A DNA stretch of 64,000 bases, from assembly GCF_001902635.1 (NCBI RefSeq), contig NZ_MJAO01000003.1, positions 186,001 through 250,000 of the forward strand, written 5' to 3'. Shown piece after piece: positions 19,781 to 28,584 of this stretch. The translations under genes and the position numbers were made by a program. The notes under the pieces were generated by a model, which had not been told where the DNA came from, did not search any database, and saw nothing but the letters and a program-made list of their open reading frames with translations. Origin of the DNA: Serratia marcescens (lineage in GTDB: Bacteria; Pseudomonadota; Gammaproteobacteria; Enterobacterales; Enterobacteriaceae). How positions within the stretch are numbered: position 1 is the first letter of the stretch; every line of letters begins with the position of its first letter.

Positions 19781-21247
19781 ATGTTGAAAACCGCAGGCTG
19801 GCTGCTGCCCGCCATTGTGGCGCTGGCGGGGTGTTCGTCATCCGGCGCGCGCCATGGACAAACTCTCGACGAGGCGCTGGCGGCCATCGGCCAGAACCAG
19901 GCGTTGGTTGGGGCATCAAGCGGTGTGATGGTGCGCGACGTCGACAGCGGCCAAGTGTTGTATCAGGCGCACGCGGATCAGCGCCTGGCGCCGGCTTCCA
20001 ACATGAAGGTGTTCACCTCTCTGGCGGCGTTCGACGTGCTGGGGGCGGATTACCGTTTTGCCACCCGGCTGCTGGCCCGCGGTAAACAGCGCGGCGACAC
20101 GTTGCAGGGGGATCTCTATCTGCAGGGCAGCGGCGATCCTACGCTGCACCCGGACGATCTCGACACCTTCGCCGCCGCGCTGGCGCAGCGCGGCATCCGC
20201 CATATTCATGGGCGACTGATCCTGGACGCCAGCGCGTTCGATCAAACGCCATTCGGCGCCGGCTGGAGCTGGGACGATGAACCCTTCGCCTTCGCCGCGC
20301 CGATCTCGGCGCTGAACTACGCCTTTACCCCCGGCGGCGATATCAACGTGGTGCAGGTGGAGGTGCAGCCGGGCGCCCGCGCCGGCACGCCGGGGCGGGT
20401 GAGCTTCTATCCCGCCAATGACGCAGTGACGCTGGTCAACCGCACCACCACCGGCGGCGACACCGCGCTGGCGTTCGACCGCCAGCCGGGCAGCAACCGA
20501 ATCGTGGTCAGCGGCACCATTGCCGCGCAGGCGGAGACCCGCTCGCGATTGATCACCGTCGATCAACCGGCCCGCGTCGTCGGCGCCTTATTGCAAAATG
20601 CCCTGCGCGCGCACGGCATCACGCTGCGCGGCGAAGCGACAGAGGGCGTCACCCCTATGGATGCTCGGCTGCTGGCCGAGAAAACTTCGCCGCCGCTCTC
20701 CCGCCTGGTCGTCACCTTCCTGAAGGTGTCCAACAACGGCTACGGCGAGATATTGACCAAAACGATGGGCCGCAAGACGCAGGGCAAAGGGGATTGGGCC
20801 GCCGGTCTGCAGGCGATTGGCCGGTTTGTGCAAAGCCAGGGCATCGCGGCCGGCGCGTACCGTCAGGTAGACGGTTCCGGGCTGTCGCGCATGAATCAGA
20901 TCACGCCGCAGCAGTTGACGACGCTGCTGCTGGCGGCCAGAAAACAGCCGTGGTTCGCCGACTGGTACAATGCCTTGCCCGTCGCGGGCGAGCCGGGGTT
21001 GCTGGTGGGCGGCACGCTGAGCAACCGCATGGTGAAGAGCGCGGCGGCGGGGCGCGCCCACGCCAAGAGCGGTTCGTTGACCGGGGTGTCGTCGCTCAGC
21101 GGCTATGTCGATTCGGCGACCGGGCGGCCGCTGGCGTTCGCCATCATCAGCAACAACTATCTGGTGCCCGGCGCGGAGGTGAAGGCGCTGGAGGACCGCC
21201 TGGTGGAGACGCTGGCGGCCTGTGACGCCACGGTGGTGTGCCGTTGA
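19781..21247 (+). CDS. PBP4-type D-Ala-D-Ala carboxypeptidase/endopeptidase, predicted lipoprotein
   Basis: Peptidase S13 enzyme of 488 aa acting on peptidoglycan cross-links in the periplasm. Active-site motifs are complete: SNMK at 73-76, SNN at 317-319 and KSG at 429-431. The N-terminus carries a lipobox (IVALAGC, Cys18), so it should be membrane-anchored rather than soluble like E. coli DacB. The KSG replaces the commoner KTG. It stands between an MFS gene and ybaK, a place where E. coli has no such gene. It may be a second DacB-like enzyme. Confidence 0.87.
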   Translation: MLKTAGWLLPAIVALAGCSSSGARHGQTLDEALAAIGQNQALVGASSGVMVRDVDSGQVLYQAHADQRLAPASNMKVFTSLAAFDVLGADYRFATRLLARGKQRGDTLQGDLYLQGSGDPTLHPDDLDTFAAALAQRGIRHIHGRLILDASAFDQTPFGAGWSWDDEPFAFAAPISALNYAFTPGGDINVVQVEVQPGARAGTPGRVSFYPANDAVTLVNRTTTGGDTALAFDRQPGSNRIVVSGTIAAQAETRSRLITVDQPARVVGALLQNALRAHGITLRGEATEGVTPMDARLLAEKTSPPLSRLVVTFLKVSNNGYGEILTKTMGRKTQGKGDWAAGLQAIGRFVQSQGIAAGAYRQVDGSGLSRMNQITPQQLTTLLLAARKQPWFADWYNALPVAGEPGLLVGGTLSNRMVKSAAAGRAHAKSGSLTGVSSLSGYVDSATGRPLAFAIISNNYLVPGAEVKALEDRLVETLAACDATVVCR

Positions 21248-21257
21248 GAGCGCGGCG

Positions 21258-21737
21258 TCAGTCGCGTTTGGCGATGTCGGCGAAGCTGCCGGCCAGCAGG
21301 CGGCACAGATCGGCGGCGGCCAGCTCGATGTCCAGCCCGCGCTTGCCGCCGGAAACGTAGATGGTGGTGAACGCTTGCGCCGGGCTGTCGATCACCGTCG
21401 GCAGCCGTTTTTTCTGCCCCAGCGGGCTGATGCCGCCCACCAGATAGCCGGTGACGCGCTGCGCCAGCTGCGGATCGGCCATTTCGGCCTTTTTGGCGCC
21501 GAGGGCGCGGGCGACCTTTTTCAGATCCAGCTGAGTGGCGACCGGCGTGACCGCCACCGCCAGGTGTTTGGCGTCGCCGTTCAGCGCCACCAGCAGGGTT
21601 TTGTAGACCCGATCGGCATCCAGCCCCAGCTTTCTTACCGCTTCGTCGCCGAAATGAGTTTCGTCGCTGTCGTGGTGATAAGGATGAAGGGTGAAGGTGA
21701 CCTTTTGTTTCTCAAGCAGAACGACTGCGGGCGTCAT
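21258..21737 (-). CDS. ybaK: Cys-tRNA(Pro)/Cys-tRNA(Cys) deacylase YbaK
   Basis: 159-aa YbaK/EbsC-family editing enzyme that hydrolyses mischarged Cys-tRNA(Pro). The family core is present: [17 protein letters not shown], with the essential Lys of the HYKTL-like segment (VYKTLLVAL), and [14 protein letters not shown]. It is convergent with the PBP4-type gene ten bases away. The ChiX RNA gene lies upstream of it on the opposite strand. Confidence 0.94.
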   Translation of the reverse strand: MTPAVVLLEKQKVTFTLHPYHHDSDETHFGDEAVRKLGLDADRVYKTLLVALNGDAKHLAVAVTPVATQLDLKKVARALGAKKAEMADPQLAQRVTGYLVGGISPLGQKKRLPTVIDSPAQAFTTIYVSGGKRGLDIELAAADLCRLLAGSFADIAKRD

Positions 21738-21843
21738 GATGTTTTGTCCAAAATGTCCCCTGCGGGGAAAGGGTGATAATCAGTCTTAAAAATACAAAAA
21801 TCCAACCGGCCCGGCAACCTGAGCGGCTGTTACATAAAGCGGG

Positions 21844-21873
21844 TTGCCAAGATATTCACCGGGTTGCTACCCT
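21844..21873 (+). promoter_or_regulatory. Predicted sigma-70 promoter of chiX
   Basis: TTGCCA at 21844-21849 and TACCCT at 21868-21873 are separated by 18 bases. The predicted start falls near 21880, just before the first hairpin of the small RNA. Confidence 0.6.
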
Positions 21874-21879
21874 GTTTAT

Positions 21880-21967
21880 TGTAACCGTTAACACGGTTGC
21901 TATGCGTATAACTAGAATACAAGAAATTCCTCTTTGACTGGCCAATAGCGATATTGGCCTCTTTTTT
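21880..21967 (+). ncRNA. chiX: ChiX small regulatory RNA
   Basis: Hfq-dependent sRNA known in E. coli to silence chitoporin mRNA and in Serratia to affect chitinase expression. It lies in the ybaK-ybaP gap on the plus strand, where E. coli chiX lies. The 3' half is nearly identical to E. coli: the seed region GAAATTCCTCTTTGAC, then the terminator hairpin GGCCAATA-GCGA-TATTGGCC followed by TC and six T. A 5' hairpin (AACCG with CGGTT) corresponds to the E. coli 5' stem-loop although its sequence differs. Its T run overlaps the end of ybaP. The 5' end is estimated from the promoter. Confidence 0.9.
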
Positions 21968-22772
21968 AGCCCTGCGGCTGCAACATCATCGGCAGATTGT
22001 CCTCGCCATACAGGTGCAACGCGCCGACCGCCACCACATAGTCACCGGCCGGCAGCGCCTCCAGCTGACGCCGCCAGTCGCGATTGCGCTGATGCATCAA
22101 CACGTCGTACAACCCGGCGCTGAAAGTGGCAGGCAGGGTGTCCAGCGCGCCGCGCGGTTTGGCGTCCAGCCACCAGCTCACCATGGTTTGCAGCAGCCGT
22201 GCGTTGGTGTGCCAGTGTTCCAGCGTATCGCGCAGCAGCGCGATGCCGCCCTCCGGCAGCTGTTCCAGCATCGCCAACTGCTGTTGCGCCCCCTCCAGCT
22301 CGATCACCGGTTTGTCCTGTGCCTTGGCGGCCTGCAGCAGCTGATAGTCCACGCCGTACTCTGCCCGCAGCCCCAGACGCTGGGCCTGGCGCGCCTGCAT
22401 CATCAGCGCCACCTGCCAGCCGGGCAGCGTGGCGAAGGCGTGCGGATCGGCGCCCAGCTCATGGCACAGCGTCAGCAGCTGTTGAAATTCCTCGGCGGAC
22501 AGGCGTTGTTCCAGCTCCGGCTGTTGCTCGGCGTGGTCGAAAGGGGAAGCGGCGTCGGTGATATCGGCTTCGACGATCAGCGCGTCGGCCTGTTGCAGCC
22601 GGGCGGCCAGTCGGGCCGGCAGCGGCGACATATCGACGGTGCCCATATGGATACTGCCCACCAGATGCAGGCGACGATCGCCCGGCAGGGTGATGTCCAG
22701 CGCCGGGTAGGCGTAACTCTTGGGCGAGATCAGGCCGAGAAAGGCGGCGAGGCGGCGTAACAGTTGACCCAT
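21966..22772 (-). CDS. ybaP: TraB/GumN-family protein YbaP
   Basis: 268-aa protein of the TraB/GumN family, a presumed metal-dependent hydrolase fold. Family motifs include LHLVGSIHMGTVDMSPLP and a C-terminal NRDWRRQLEALPAGDYVVAVGALHLYGEDNL (GALHL motif). The start was set at ATG 22772, which has AGGAG ten bases upstream; in-frame ORF sequence continues to 22910 but would overlap the copA end and lacks an RBS. Biological role is unknown. It lies downstream of copA on the same strand, as in E. coli. Confidence 0.88.
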   Translation of the reverse strand: MGQLLRRLAAFLGLISPKSYAYPALDITLPGDRRLHLVGSIHMGTVDMSPLPARLAARLQQADALIVEADITDAASPFDHAEQQPELEQRLSAEEFQQLLTLCHELGADPHAFATLPGWQVALMMQARQAQRLGLRAEYGVDYQLLQAAKAQDKPVIELEGAQQQLAMLEQLPEGGIALLRDTLEHWHTNARLLQTMVSWWLDAKPRGALDTLPATFSAGLYDVLMHQRNRDWRRQLEALPAGDYVVAVGALHLYGEDNLPMMLQPQG

Positions 22773-22906
22773 ACGGCGTGGCTCCTGGATAACGGGTGCG
22801 CGTTTCAGCGTGAAAGGCGAGGGAAAATCGTCATTCATGCTAAACGCTATCCGCCGCGCTGGAAAGCCCGGAAAACAGCGGGGCGCCATGACGGCACCCC
22901 GGGGGA

Positions 22907-25618
22907 TCACTTCCTGGGTTTAAAGCGCAGCAGCCGGTTGGCGTTGCTGACCACGGTAATCGATGACAGCGCCATCGCCGCACCCGCCACCACTGGGCTG
23001 AGCAACGCACCGGTCAGCGGGTAGAGCACGCCGGCGGCGATCGGAATGCCCAGCGTATTGTAGATAAAGGCGCCGAACAGGTTCTGCTTCATGTTGCGCA
23101 GCGTGGCCTTCGACAGCGCCACCGCATCTGCCACACCGTGCAGGCTGTGGCGCATCAGGGTGATGGCGGCGGTCTCGATGGCGATATCGCTGCCACCGCC
23201 CATCGCGATGCCCACGTCGGCCTGCGCCAGCGCCGGGGCGTCGTTGATGCCGTCACCGACCATCGCCACGCGGCGGCCCTGCGCCTGCAACTGCTTGATC
23301 GCCGCCGCTTTGCCGTCCGGCAGCACCCCGGCAATCACCCGATCGATGCCGGCCTCTTTGGCGATGGCGTTGGCGGTCACCGGGTTGTCGCCGGTCAGCA
23401 TCACCAGCTGATACCCCTGCTGGTGCAGACGTTGCAGCGCCGCGACGCTGTCCTCGCGCAGCGGATCGCGAATGGCGAACAGCGCGGCCGGTTTACCGTC
23501 AACGGCCAGCAGCACCGGCGTCACGCCGCGTTCGGCCTGGGCGCGCATCGGCGCGTCCAGTTCGGCGGTCGCGACCTGATGCTGTTCCAGCAGCGCGGCG
23601 TTGCCCAGCAGCAGCGGCACGCCGTCGATTTCCCCGCTGACGCCGGCGCCGCGCAGGGTGCGGAACTGCGCTACCTGCGGCAGCGTTTGCCCGGCGGCGC
23701 GTTCCATGATGGCGCGCGCCAGCGGGTGGTTGGAGCCTTGCTCCAGCGCGGCGGCCCAGCCGATCGCCTGTTGTTCGCTGACCTGATTGAAGGTCAGGAT
23801 CTCCACCACCTGCGGCTTTCCTTCGGTCAGGGTGCCGGTTTTGTCGAACACCAGGGTGTCCAGCTGGCTGGCTTGCTGCAGGGCGTCGGCGTCACGTACC
23901 AGCACGCCGAACTCCGCCGCGCGGCCGACGCCGGAGATGATCGACATCGGTGTCGCCAATCCCAACGCGCAAGGGCAGGCGATGATCAGCACCGTGGTGG
24001 CGATCACCAGGGTATAGACCAGCTGCGGCTGCGGGCCGAAGAAGTACCACATCGCCGCGCTGAACAGGGCGATAGCCACCACCGCCGGCACGAACACCGC
24101 CGAGACGCGGTCAGCCAGCTGGCCGATCGCCGGTTTGCTGCTCTGTGCCTGACGCACCAACTTGATGATGCGCGCCAGCGTGGTTTGGCTGCCGATGGCG
24201 GCGGCGCGGAACAGCACGCTGCCGTCGTCGACCACCGTCCCGGCATGCACCGTGTCGCCGGGGCCTTTTTGCTGCGGCACGGCTTCACCGGTCAGCATCG
24301 CTTCATCGAGCCAGACTTCGCCCTGCACGATTTCGCCGTCGACCGGCACGCGGTCGCCGGTGGCCAGCCGCAGCGTCATACCGAGCTGCACCTCCGCCAG
24401 CGGAATGTCGCGTTCGCCGTCGTCGCTCACCAGCCGCGCGGTGGGCGGCGTCAGATCCAGCAACCGCTCCAGCGCCTGTGAAGAACGCTGACGAGCGCGC
24501 TGTTCCAGCGCATGGCCGAGGTTGATCAAACCGATGATCATCGCGCTGGCCTCGTAATAGAGGTGGCGTGCTTCCATCGGGAAGAAATCGGGCCAAATGT
24601 TGACGGCGATCGAGTAGAGCCAGGCGGCGCCGGTACCGAGCGCCACCAGGGTATCCATGGTGGCGCTGCCGTTCATCAGCGCGCGCCAGGCGTTGCGGTA
24701 GAAGTGCCCGCCGGCGAACACCATCACCGCCAGGGTGATCATGCCGACCAGCAGCCACGGGCGCTGGGTTTCCGGCGTCAGCGTCATGCTGCCGCCGAAC
24801 AGCCCCCAGGCCATCAGCGGGACGCCCAACGCCAGACCGAGTGCTGCCTGCCAGCTAAAGCGCCTCATGTTGGCGCGCGCGGTCTGCTGCTGGCGTTCGC
24901 GGCGTTCGGTTTCGTCCTGGATCATCTCGGCGCCGTAGCCGGCTTTTTCCACCGCCGCCACCAGCGCCTGCGCATCGGCGGCGCCGGTCACCAGTGCGCT
25001 GCGCTCCGCCAGGTTGACGCGCGCGTGCTCCACGCCGGGCACGTTTTGCAGCGCCTGCTGCACCTTATTGACGCAGCTGGCGCAGGTCATGCCGCTGAGC
25101 AGCAGCTGCACGCTGTCGTCCGCGCCGTCGGTTGCCGGAAGGGGAAGCTGCGCCGCTGGCTGAACGTCCGGCAACGAAGGTGTTGCGTCAGTCAACGGCT
25201 CAGTTTTTGGGACGACGGTACCCGCCACGCTGGCGTGATAACCGGCATGTTCCACCGCGGCGATCAGCGCCTGCGGATCGGCATCGCCGTACACTTTCGC
25301 GCTGTCGACATCGACCTCGGCGGCGAACACGCCCGGCACCGCTTCCAGCGCTTTGCGGGTGCTGCCGACGCAGTGCATGCAGCTCAGGCCGCTCAGCTGC
25401 AGTTCGGTATCGGCACGCGGCGCGACTTCGGCCTGATAACCGGCGGCGATCACGCTGTCGATCAGCGCGCTGTCCGGCGCTTCGCCGGTCACTTTGGCGT
25501 AATGCACGTTAACGTCGGCCTGTTCGACATCACTGCGGCTTTCCAGGGCTTTTTTCACCCGCTGCGCGCAGTTCATGCAGGACAACCCCTGCAATGACAG
25601 CATAGTGGTGTGTGACAT
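22907..25618 (-). CDS. copA: Copper-exporting P-type ATPase CopA
   Basis: Inner-membrane Cu(I) efflux P1B-ATPase of 903 aa. Three N-terminal heavy-metal-binding domains carry CxxC at 14-17, 80-83 and 179-182; E. coli CopA has two in 834 aa. The membrane CPC motif is at 548-550, the phosphorylated DKTGT at 592-596, then SNHPLA and [18 protein letters not shown] precedes ATG. A CueR-type promoter lies 70-95 bases upstream. A candidate -1 frameshift site after the second metal-binding domain could yield a 139-aa chaperone. Confidence 0.97.
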   Translation of the reverse strand: MSHTTMLSLQGLSCMNCAQRVKKALESRSDVEQADVNVHYAKVTGEAPDSALIDSVIAAGYQAEVAPRADTELQLSGLSCMHCVGSTRKALEAVPGVFAAEVDVDSAKVYGDADPQALIAAVEHAGYHASVAGTVVPKTEPLTDATPSLPDVQPAAQLPLPATDGADDSVQLLLSGMTCASCVNKVQQALQNVPGVEHARVNLAERSALVTGAADAQALVAAVEKAGYGAEMIQDETERRERQQQTARANMRRFSWQAALGLALGVPLMAWGLFGGSMTLTPETQRPWLLVGMITLAVMVFAGGHFYRNAWRALMNGSATMDTLVALGTGAAWLYSIAVNIWPDFFPMEARHLYYEASAMIIGLINLGHALEQRARQRSSQALERLLDLTPPTARLVSDDGERDIPLAEVQLGMTLRLATGDRVPVDGEIVQGEVWLDEAMLTGEAVPQQKGPGDTVHAGTVVDDGSVLFRAAAIGSQTTLARIIKLVRQAQSSKPAIGQLADRVSAVFVPAVVAIALFSAAMWYFFGPQPQLVYTLVIATTVLIIACPCALGLATPMSIISGVGRAAEFGVLVRDADALQQASQLDTLVFDKTGTLTEGKPQVVEILTFNQVSEQQAIGWAAALEQGSNHPLARAIMERAAGQTLPQVAQFRTLRGAGVSGEIDGVPLLLGNAALLEQHQVATAELDAPMRAQAERGVTPVLLAVDGKPAALFAIRDPLREDSVAALQRLHQQGYQLVMLTGDNPVTANAIAKEAGIDRVIAGVLPDGKAAAIKQLQAQGRRVAMVGDGINDAPALAQADVGIAMGGGSDIAIETAAITLMRHSLHGVADAVALSKATLRNMKQNLFGAFIYNTLGIPIAAGVLYPLTGALLSPVVAGAAMALSSITVVSNANRLLRFKPRK
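25131..25211 (-). promoter_or_regulatory. Candidate programmed -1 frameshift signal in copA
   Basis: On the minus strand, codons 137-138 read C CCA AAA (25211-25205), a slippery heptamer. A -1 slip gives CCC AAA AAC then TGA at 25202-25200, so translation would stop after 139 residues with both first metal-binding domains complete. A 9-bp stem (25175-25167 with 25139-25131) lies 29 bases downstream, and a competing short hairpin (25186-25182 with 25175-25171) lies between. E. coli copA uses a CCCAAAG slip to make the chaperone CopA(Z). Site and stop are seen; function is inferred. Confidence 0.6.
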
Positions 25619-25685
25619 GATTTGACTCCTTGCTTAAAGGCGGTGTTGAAACGGCCACCGCAGGATCTGTTTTTATTAAGAGCAG

Positions 25686-25716
25686 AGGTTAAACCTTCCA
25701 GCAAGGGAAAGGTCAA
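25686..25716 (-). promoter_or_regulatory. CueR-controlled copA promoter
   Basis: Minus-strand -35 TTGACC (25716-25711) and -10 TAACCT (25691-25686) are separated by 19 bases, the overlong spacing typical of MerR-family activation. The spacer region carries the near-palindromic CueR box at 25693-25713 with arms ACCTTTC and GGAAGGT. This matches the E. coli copA operator closely. CueR itself is encoded 21 kb away, at 47187. Confidence 0.92.
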
Positions 25717-25776
25717 GGCGGTTTTTCACCTGCGGGGAATGACGGTGGTTTTACATTGTATAACAAGGAATTATAT

Positions 25777-25815
25777 CGGCGGCAGCGCGGTCGTGTTACC
25801 CAGACCGTGCCGCCG
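25777..25815 (-). repeat. Hairpin after pigN without T run
   Basis: A strong stem (CGGCGGC plus CGGTC paired with GACCG plus GCCGCCG; one 3-nt bulge, 10-nt loop) lies 9 bases after pigN. No T run follows in the pig direction, so it may be an mRNA end-protecting structure or a leaky terminator in front of copA. Confidence 0.6.
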
Positions 25816-25823
25816 CGCTGGGG

Positions 25824-26552
25824 TTACAGCACGAAGGGAATGAAACACTTCACCTGGCGTTTATAGTTGCGCCAGACCTCACCGTAGCGCTTCTCGGCCA
25901 TTTTCTCGCTTTTGGGGATGGCGTCGGCGAAATACTGAACCAGGTTGGTCAGCGGTGCGACAAGGCCAAACAGGTTGCCGGCGAGCAGCCCGAAGCTGAT
26001 GAAAATAAGGAAGTCGCCGAAATAATTCGGATGGCGCGCCAGCCCCCAGAAGCCGCTGTTCAGCAGCCGGCCTTTATTGTTCGGATCCTGTTTGAAGCGC
26101 CGCTTTTGGTAATCGCTGCCGAAGTGGAACAGCGTGCCGATCAGGTAGACGCCAATGGCCAGCCATTGCAGCGCACTCCACGGCCCCTGCAGCTTGCTGG
26201 CCCAGTAGAAGGGCAGGCAATACAGGCCGCCGAAGATCATGACCATCATCACCGCCAGCCACGGTACCTGCTGTGTGGGCATCACGTCCTTGAGTTTGGC
26301 GGCGGCGGTGTTGCCGTACCAGCGTGTCAGCACGATGTTCATGCGCAGCAGGTACAGGCCGACCAGGACGAGGATCAGGGCTTTGTGGCTCAGATCGCCC
26401 TCGCCGAAATAGCAATAGACCAGGGTAACCGGCCCCATGGCGTTGAACCCCCACAGGAACATCGGGCGAGTGTCCTGCGCGCCGCGGCTGGTGATAAACG
26501 CCAGCAGCGCAAGGACCAACAAGACAACGGCCAAAGCCATCCATACGTTCAT
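25824..26552 (-). CDS. pigN: PigN, membrane protein of MBC formation
   Basis: 242-aa integral membrane protein with about six hydrophobic segments. Its C-terminus (LARHPNYFGDFLIFISFGLL, then YGEVWRNYKRQVKCFIP) is of the DUF1295/isoprenylcysteine methyltransferase-like fold. Genetic work on Serratia places PigN with PigF in the O-methylation that completes 4-methoxy-2,2'-bipyrrole-5-carbaldehyde. RBS AGGAG lies before ATG, and the gap after pigM is 18 bases. It is the last gene of the operon. Whether it binds substrate or methyl donor is not clear from sequence. Confidence 0.92.
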   Translation of the reverse strand: MNVWMALAVVLLVLALLAFITSRGAQDTRPMFLWGFNAMGPVTLVYCYFGEGDLSHKALILVLVGLYLLRMNIVLTRWYGNTAAAKLKDVMPTQQVPWLAVMMVMIFGGLYCLPFYWASKLQGPWSALQWLAIGVYLIGTLFHFGSDYQKRRFKQDPNNKGRLLNSGFWGLARHPNYFGDFLIFISFGLLAGNLFGLVAPLTNLVQYFADAIPKSEKMAEKRYGEVWRNYKRQVKCFIPFVL

Positions 26553-26570
26553 TGTGTTCTCCTAAGCGGA

Positions 26571-27629
26571 TTAAGGGGCGTCGTTCCCCAGGTGCGCGGA
26601 CTCGCTGGGCGGCGGCGCGGTTAAAATGCTTTGCCAGCTGCGTCTGGGCGTTGCGCTGCCCGGCTGTTGCAGATGGCCGAAACGGGCAAAAAACACCGGG
26701 GGGGCGCTGAGCGCCAGGGTTGCAGCGAGCTCGCGCCGCGCCTCGGTGTGTTGCACCAGAACGCTGAGCGGATGCAATCCCCATCCCCAGTGTTGCAGCG
26801 TGAGCCACAGGCGTCCAAGCCGCATGCCGGTGGCGAACAGGTTCTCGGCGCTTTCGTCGCTCAGGCTCAGCGCCAGGTATTGCGGGCCTTCCGCGACGCG
26901 CTGCGCCAGCCCTTGCGCCATATAGGCGGGCAAACGCAGCCCGGCCGCCAGCCGGCTTAAGCGAGGATGAAACGCCAATTGGAAGAAGCGTTTGAACGAG
27001 GTGGATACCGGGCCAAACAGATGATGCAGGTGGAAACCGTCGTCGGCGGGTAGCCGTTCGTTGAAACGGATGTATTGGTAGGTTTCCCGCCAGGCCTGAC
27101 GATCGGAAAAATCGAGCGCGGCATGGCGCGCGGTGAGCTGCGCGAGCTGGCGGCGGGCGTGTTCGTCGCCTGCGATGCTGAGTGAGCTCGCCGTTCCGTT
27201 GAACAAGGTCAGCAGCTGCATTCGTTGTGCTTCATCGATTCGCGTGGGCAGATATGCCGCCCGTGCGGTGTGCCGTTCGGCGATCAGCTGCGCCAGTTGG
27301 CGATAGGCGGCGTGATCGGGCGTGGTGGGTGCGGCCGGTGCAAAGCTCAGTAAATGCGTTGGAGCATTCTCCCAGCGCCAGGTGAGCGGCGTGCCCGCAC
27401 AGTTGAGCAGCGCGCTGAGGTACTCGAAGAAGATCCCGCAGCTCATCAGCATTTCGCGTTCCAGCGAAGGCAGACTGCGCAAGGCGCGCCGGCGGTCGAT
27501 AGACAATCGGCCACATCGGGCGGCGGCGTCATAGTGAATCGACCAGGGTTGGCAGTTGTGTGAAGAGGGCGCCTGCCGCGCAATGTCCACCGCCTGCTGC
27601 AGCGCCGCGGCGAAAAGGTCGTGGGTCAT
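26571..27629 (-). CDS. pigM: PigM, oxidoreductase (bipyrrole alcohol oxidation)
   Basis: 352-aa nitroreductase-like FMN-family protein. Recognisable parts are SSHNCQPWSIHYD near the N-terminus (FMN-contacting SxxNxQPW type) and IRFNERLPADDGFHLHHLFGP in the middle. In the accepted pathway PigM oxidises 4-hydroxy-2,2'-bipyrrole-5-methanol to the aldehyde. ATG 27629 overlaps the pigL stop (ATGA), which fixes the start; ORF sequence running further upstream lies inside pigL. A short distance to pigN suggests co-translation. Confidence 0.93.
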   Translation of the reverse strand: MTHDLFAAALQQAVDIARQAPSSHNCQPWSIHYDAAARCGRLSIDRRRALRSLPSLEREMLMSCGIFFEYLSALLNCAGTPLTWRWENAPTHLLSFAPAAPTTPDHAAYRQLAQLIAERHTARAAYLPTRIDEAQRMQLLTLFNGTASSLSIAGDEHARRQLAQLTARHAALDFSDRQAWRETYQYIRFNERLPADDGFHLHHLFGPVSTSFKRFFQLAFHPRLSRLAAGLRLPAYMAQGLAQRVAEGPQYLALSLSDESAENLFATGMRLGRLWLTLQHWGWGLHPLSVLVQHTEARRELAATLALSAPPVFFARFGHLQQPGSATPRRSWQSILTAPPPSESAHLGNDAP

Positions 27630-28273
27630 GATAAGGCTCCGAAAGCGGAAGGGGCGGAGAGGGGATAGACGGTAATGTTCGTGCTGGACGATATGCCCTC
27701 CTCTGCCGGGAAGCAGAGCGCGCACGCCCAGTCCAGGCTGCGCCACAGCCAGAAGCGCCGGCGCGCCAAACTGCCGTCGGCGCTCGACGCCAGCCCGGTT
27801 TGCCAGTCGATGCCGATCGTTCGCAAATCGTAGGGCAGGCCGCGGCCGTGGCTTTTTAAAAATGCTTCGCGAATGGCCCAGACGGCGCAGGCCTGTATGC
27901 GCCCCAAGCCCCGTTCCGCCGCGCTAAAGGCCAAGCGCCGCGCGGCGCCGGAGAAGGGGCGATAATGCTGCAGGTCGATGCCGAGCGGGATATCGCCGGT
28001 GGCGCTGGCGTACCAGAGATGCGAGTGGCTGAGGGAAACGTGACGGCGCCCCAGCAGGGGATGTTCACCGAACGGTTGCCCGCTCGCCTCATGGCGCAGC
28101 GTAAAGCCGGTCGCGCGTTCCTGGTCCCATGTCCGATTTAACAGCGTGACGGCCTGCGCCCGCGCGCTGCTTTTCACCGCCGACAGATGCCGCAATGCCG
28201 GAACGGCGGCGCGGCGGTGGGTGCCGCCCAGCGCGATGGCGATATGTGGCGCCACGCTATGCTCGATAACCAT
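27626..28273 (-). CDS. pigL: PigL, 4'-phosphopantetheinyl transferase
   Basis: Sfp/HetI-type enzyme (215 aa) that converts apo carrier domains to holo form, here the PigG carrier and the two PigH carrier domains. Motifs are GIDLQ (about 98-102) and WAIREAFLKSHGRG (about 132-145). The first normally reads GxDxE; a Gln occupies the last position. ATG 28273 was chosen, giving a 17-base overlap with pigK and GGAG 12-15 bases upstream. TTG 28303 in frame is an alternative that would add ten residues. Confidence 0.9.
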   Translation of the reverse strand: MVIEHSVAPHIAIALGGTHRRAAVPALRHLSAVKSSARAQAVTLLNRTWDQERATGFTLRHEASGQPFGEHPLLGRRHVSLSHSHLWYASATGDIPLGIDLQHYRPFSGAARRLAFSAAERGLGRIQACAVWAIREAFLKSHGRGLPYDLRTIGIDWQTGLASSADGSLARRRFWLWRSLDWACALCFPAEEGISSSTNITVYPLSAPSAFGALS

Positions 28274-28571
28274 CGGCGATGCGTTCTCCGCTGATTTCGT
28301 CAATCACTTCCGCCAGCTGATTAAAGCGTTCCACCAGGCTTTGAAACAGCGGGGTTTGCATCTCGCGCTCGAACATTTTCAGCGAGTTCAGCTGAATGAT
28401 TTCGATAAAGTGAAACGGCGCCTCCGCCGAGGGGCTGACCTCGATGACATCGAAGGCACGTACCGCGTCGAGGTGGTGACAAGCCTGATAATCGACCGTC
28501 TCCACCCAGTCGCGAAACTCGTCGCGGTGGGCGATGTCTTTGAGCCGAATTTTATGGACGATAATGTGCAT
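28257..28571 (-). CDS. pigK: PigK, small protein of unknown activity (RedY-like)
   Basis: 104-aa soluble protein, MHIIVHKIRLKDIAHRDEF at the N-terminus, with no catalytic motif I can name. The counterpart in Streptomyces undecylprodigiosin clusters is usually called RedY. Early mutant studies left its role open, and a helper role in bipyrrole formation has been suggested. The start is fixed by ATG 28571, 13 bases after the pigJ stop; longer ORF sequence in this frame lies inside pigJ. Confidence 0.88.
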   Translation of the reverse strand: MHIIVHKIRLKDIAHRDEFRDWVETVDYQACHHLDAVRAFDVIEVSPSAEAPFHFIEIIQLNSLKMFEREMQTPLFQSLVERFNQLAEVIDEISGERIADGYRA

Positions 28572-28584
28572 CTGAGCGGCCTTT

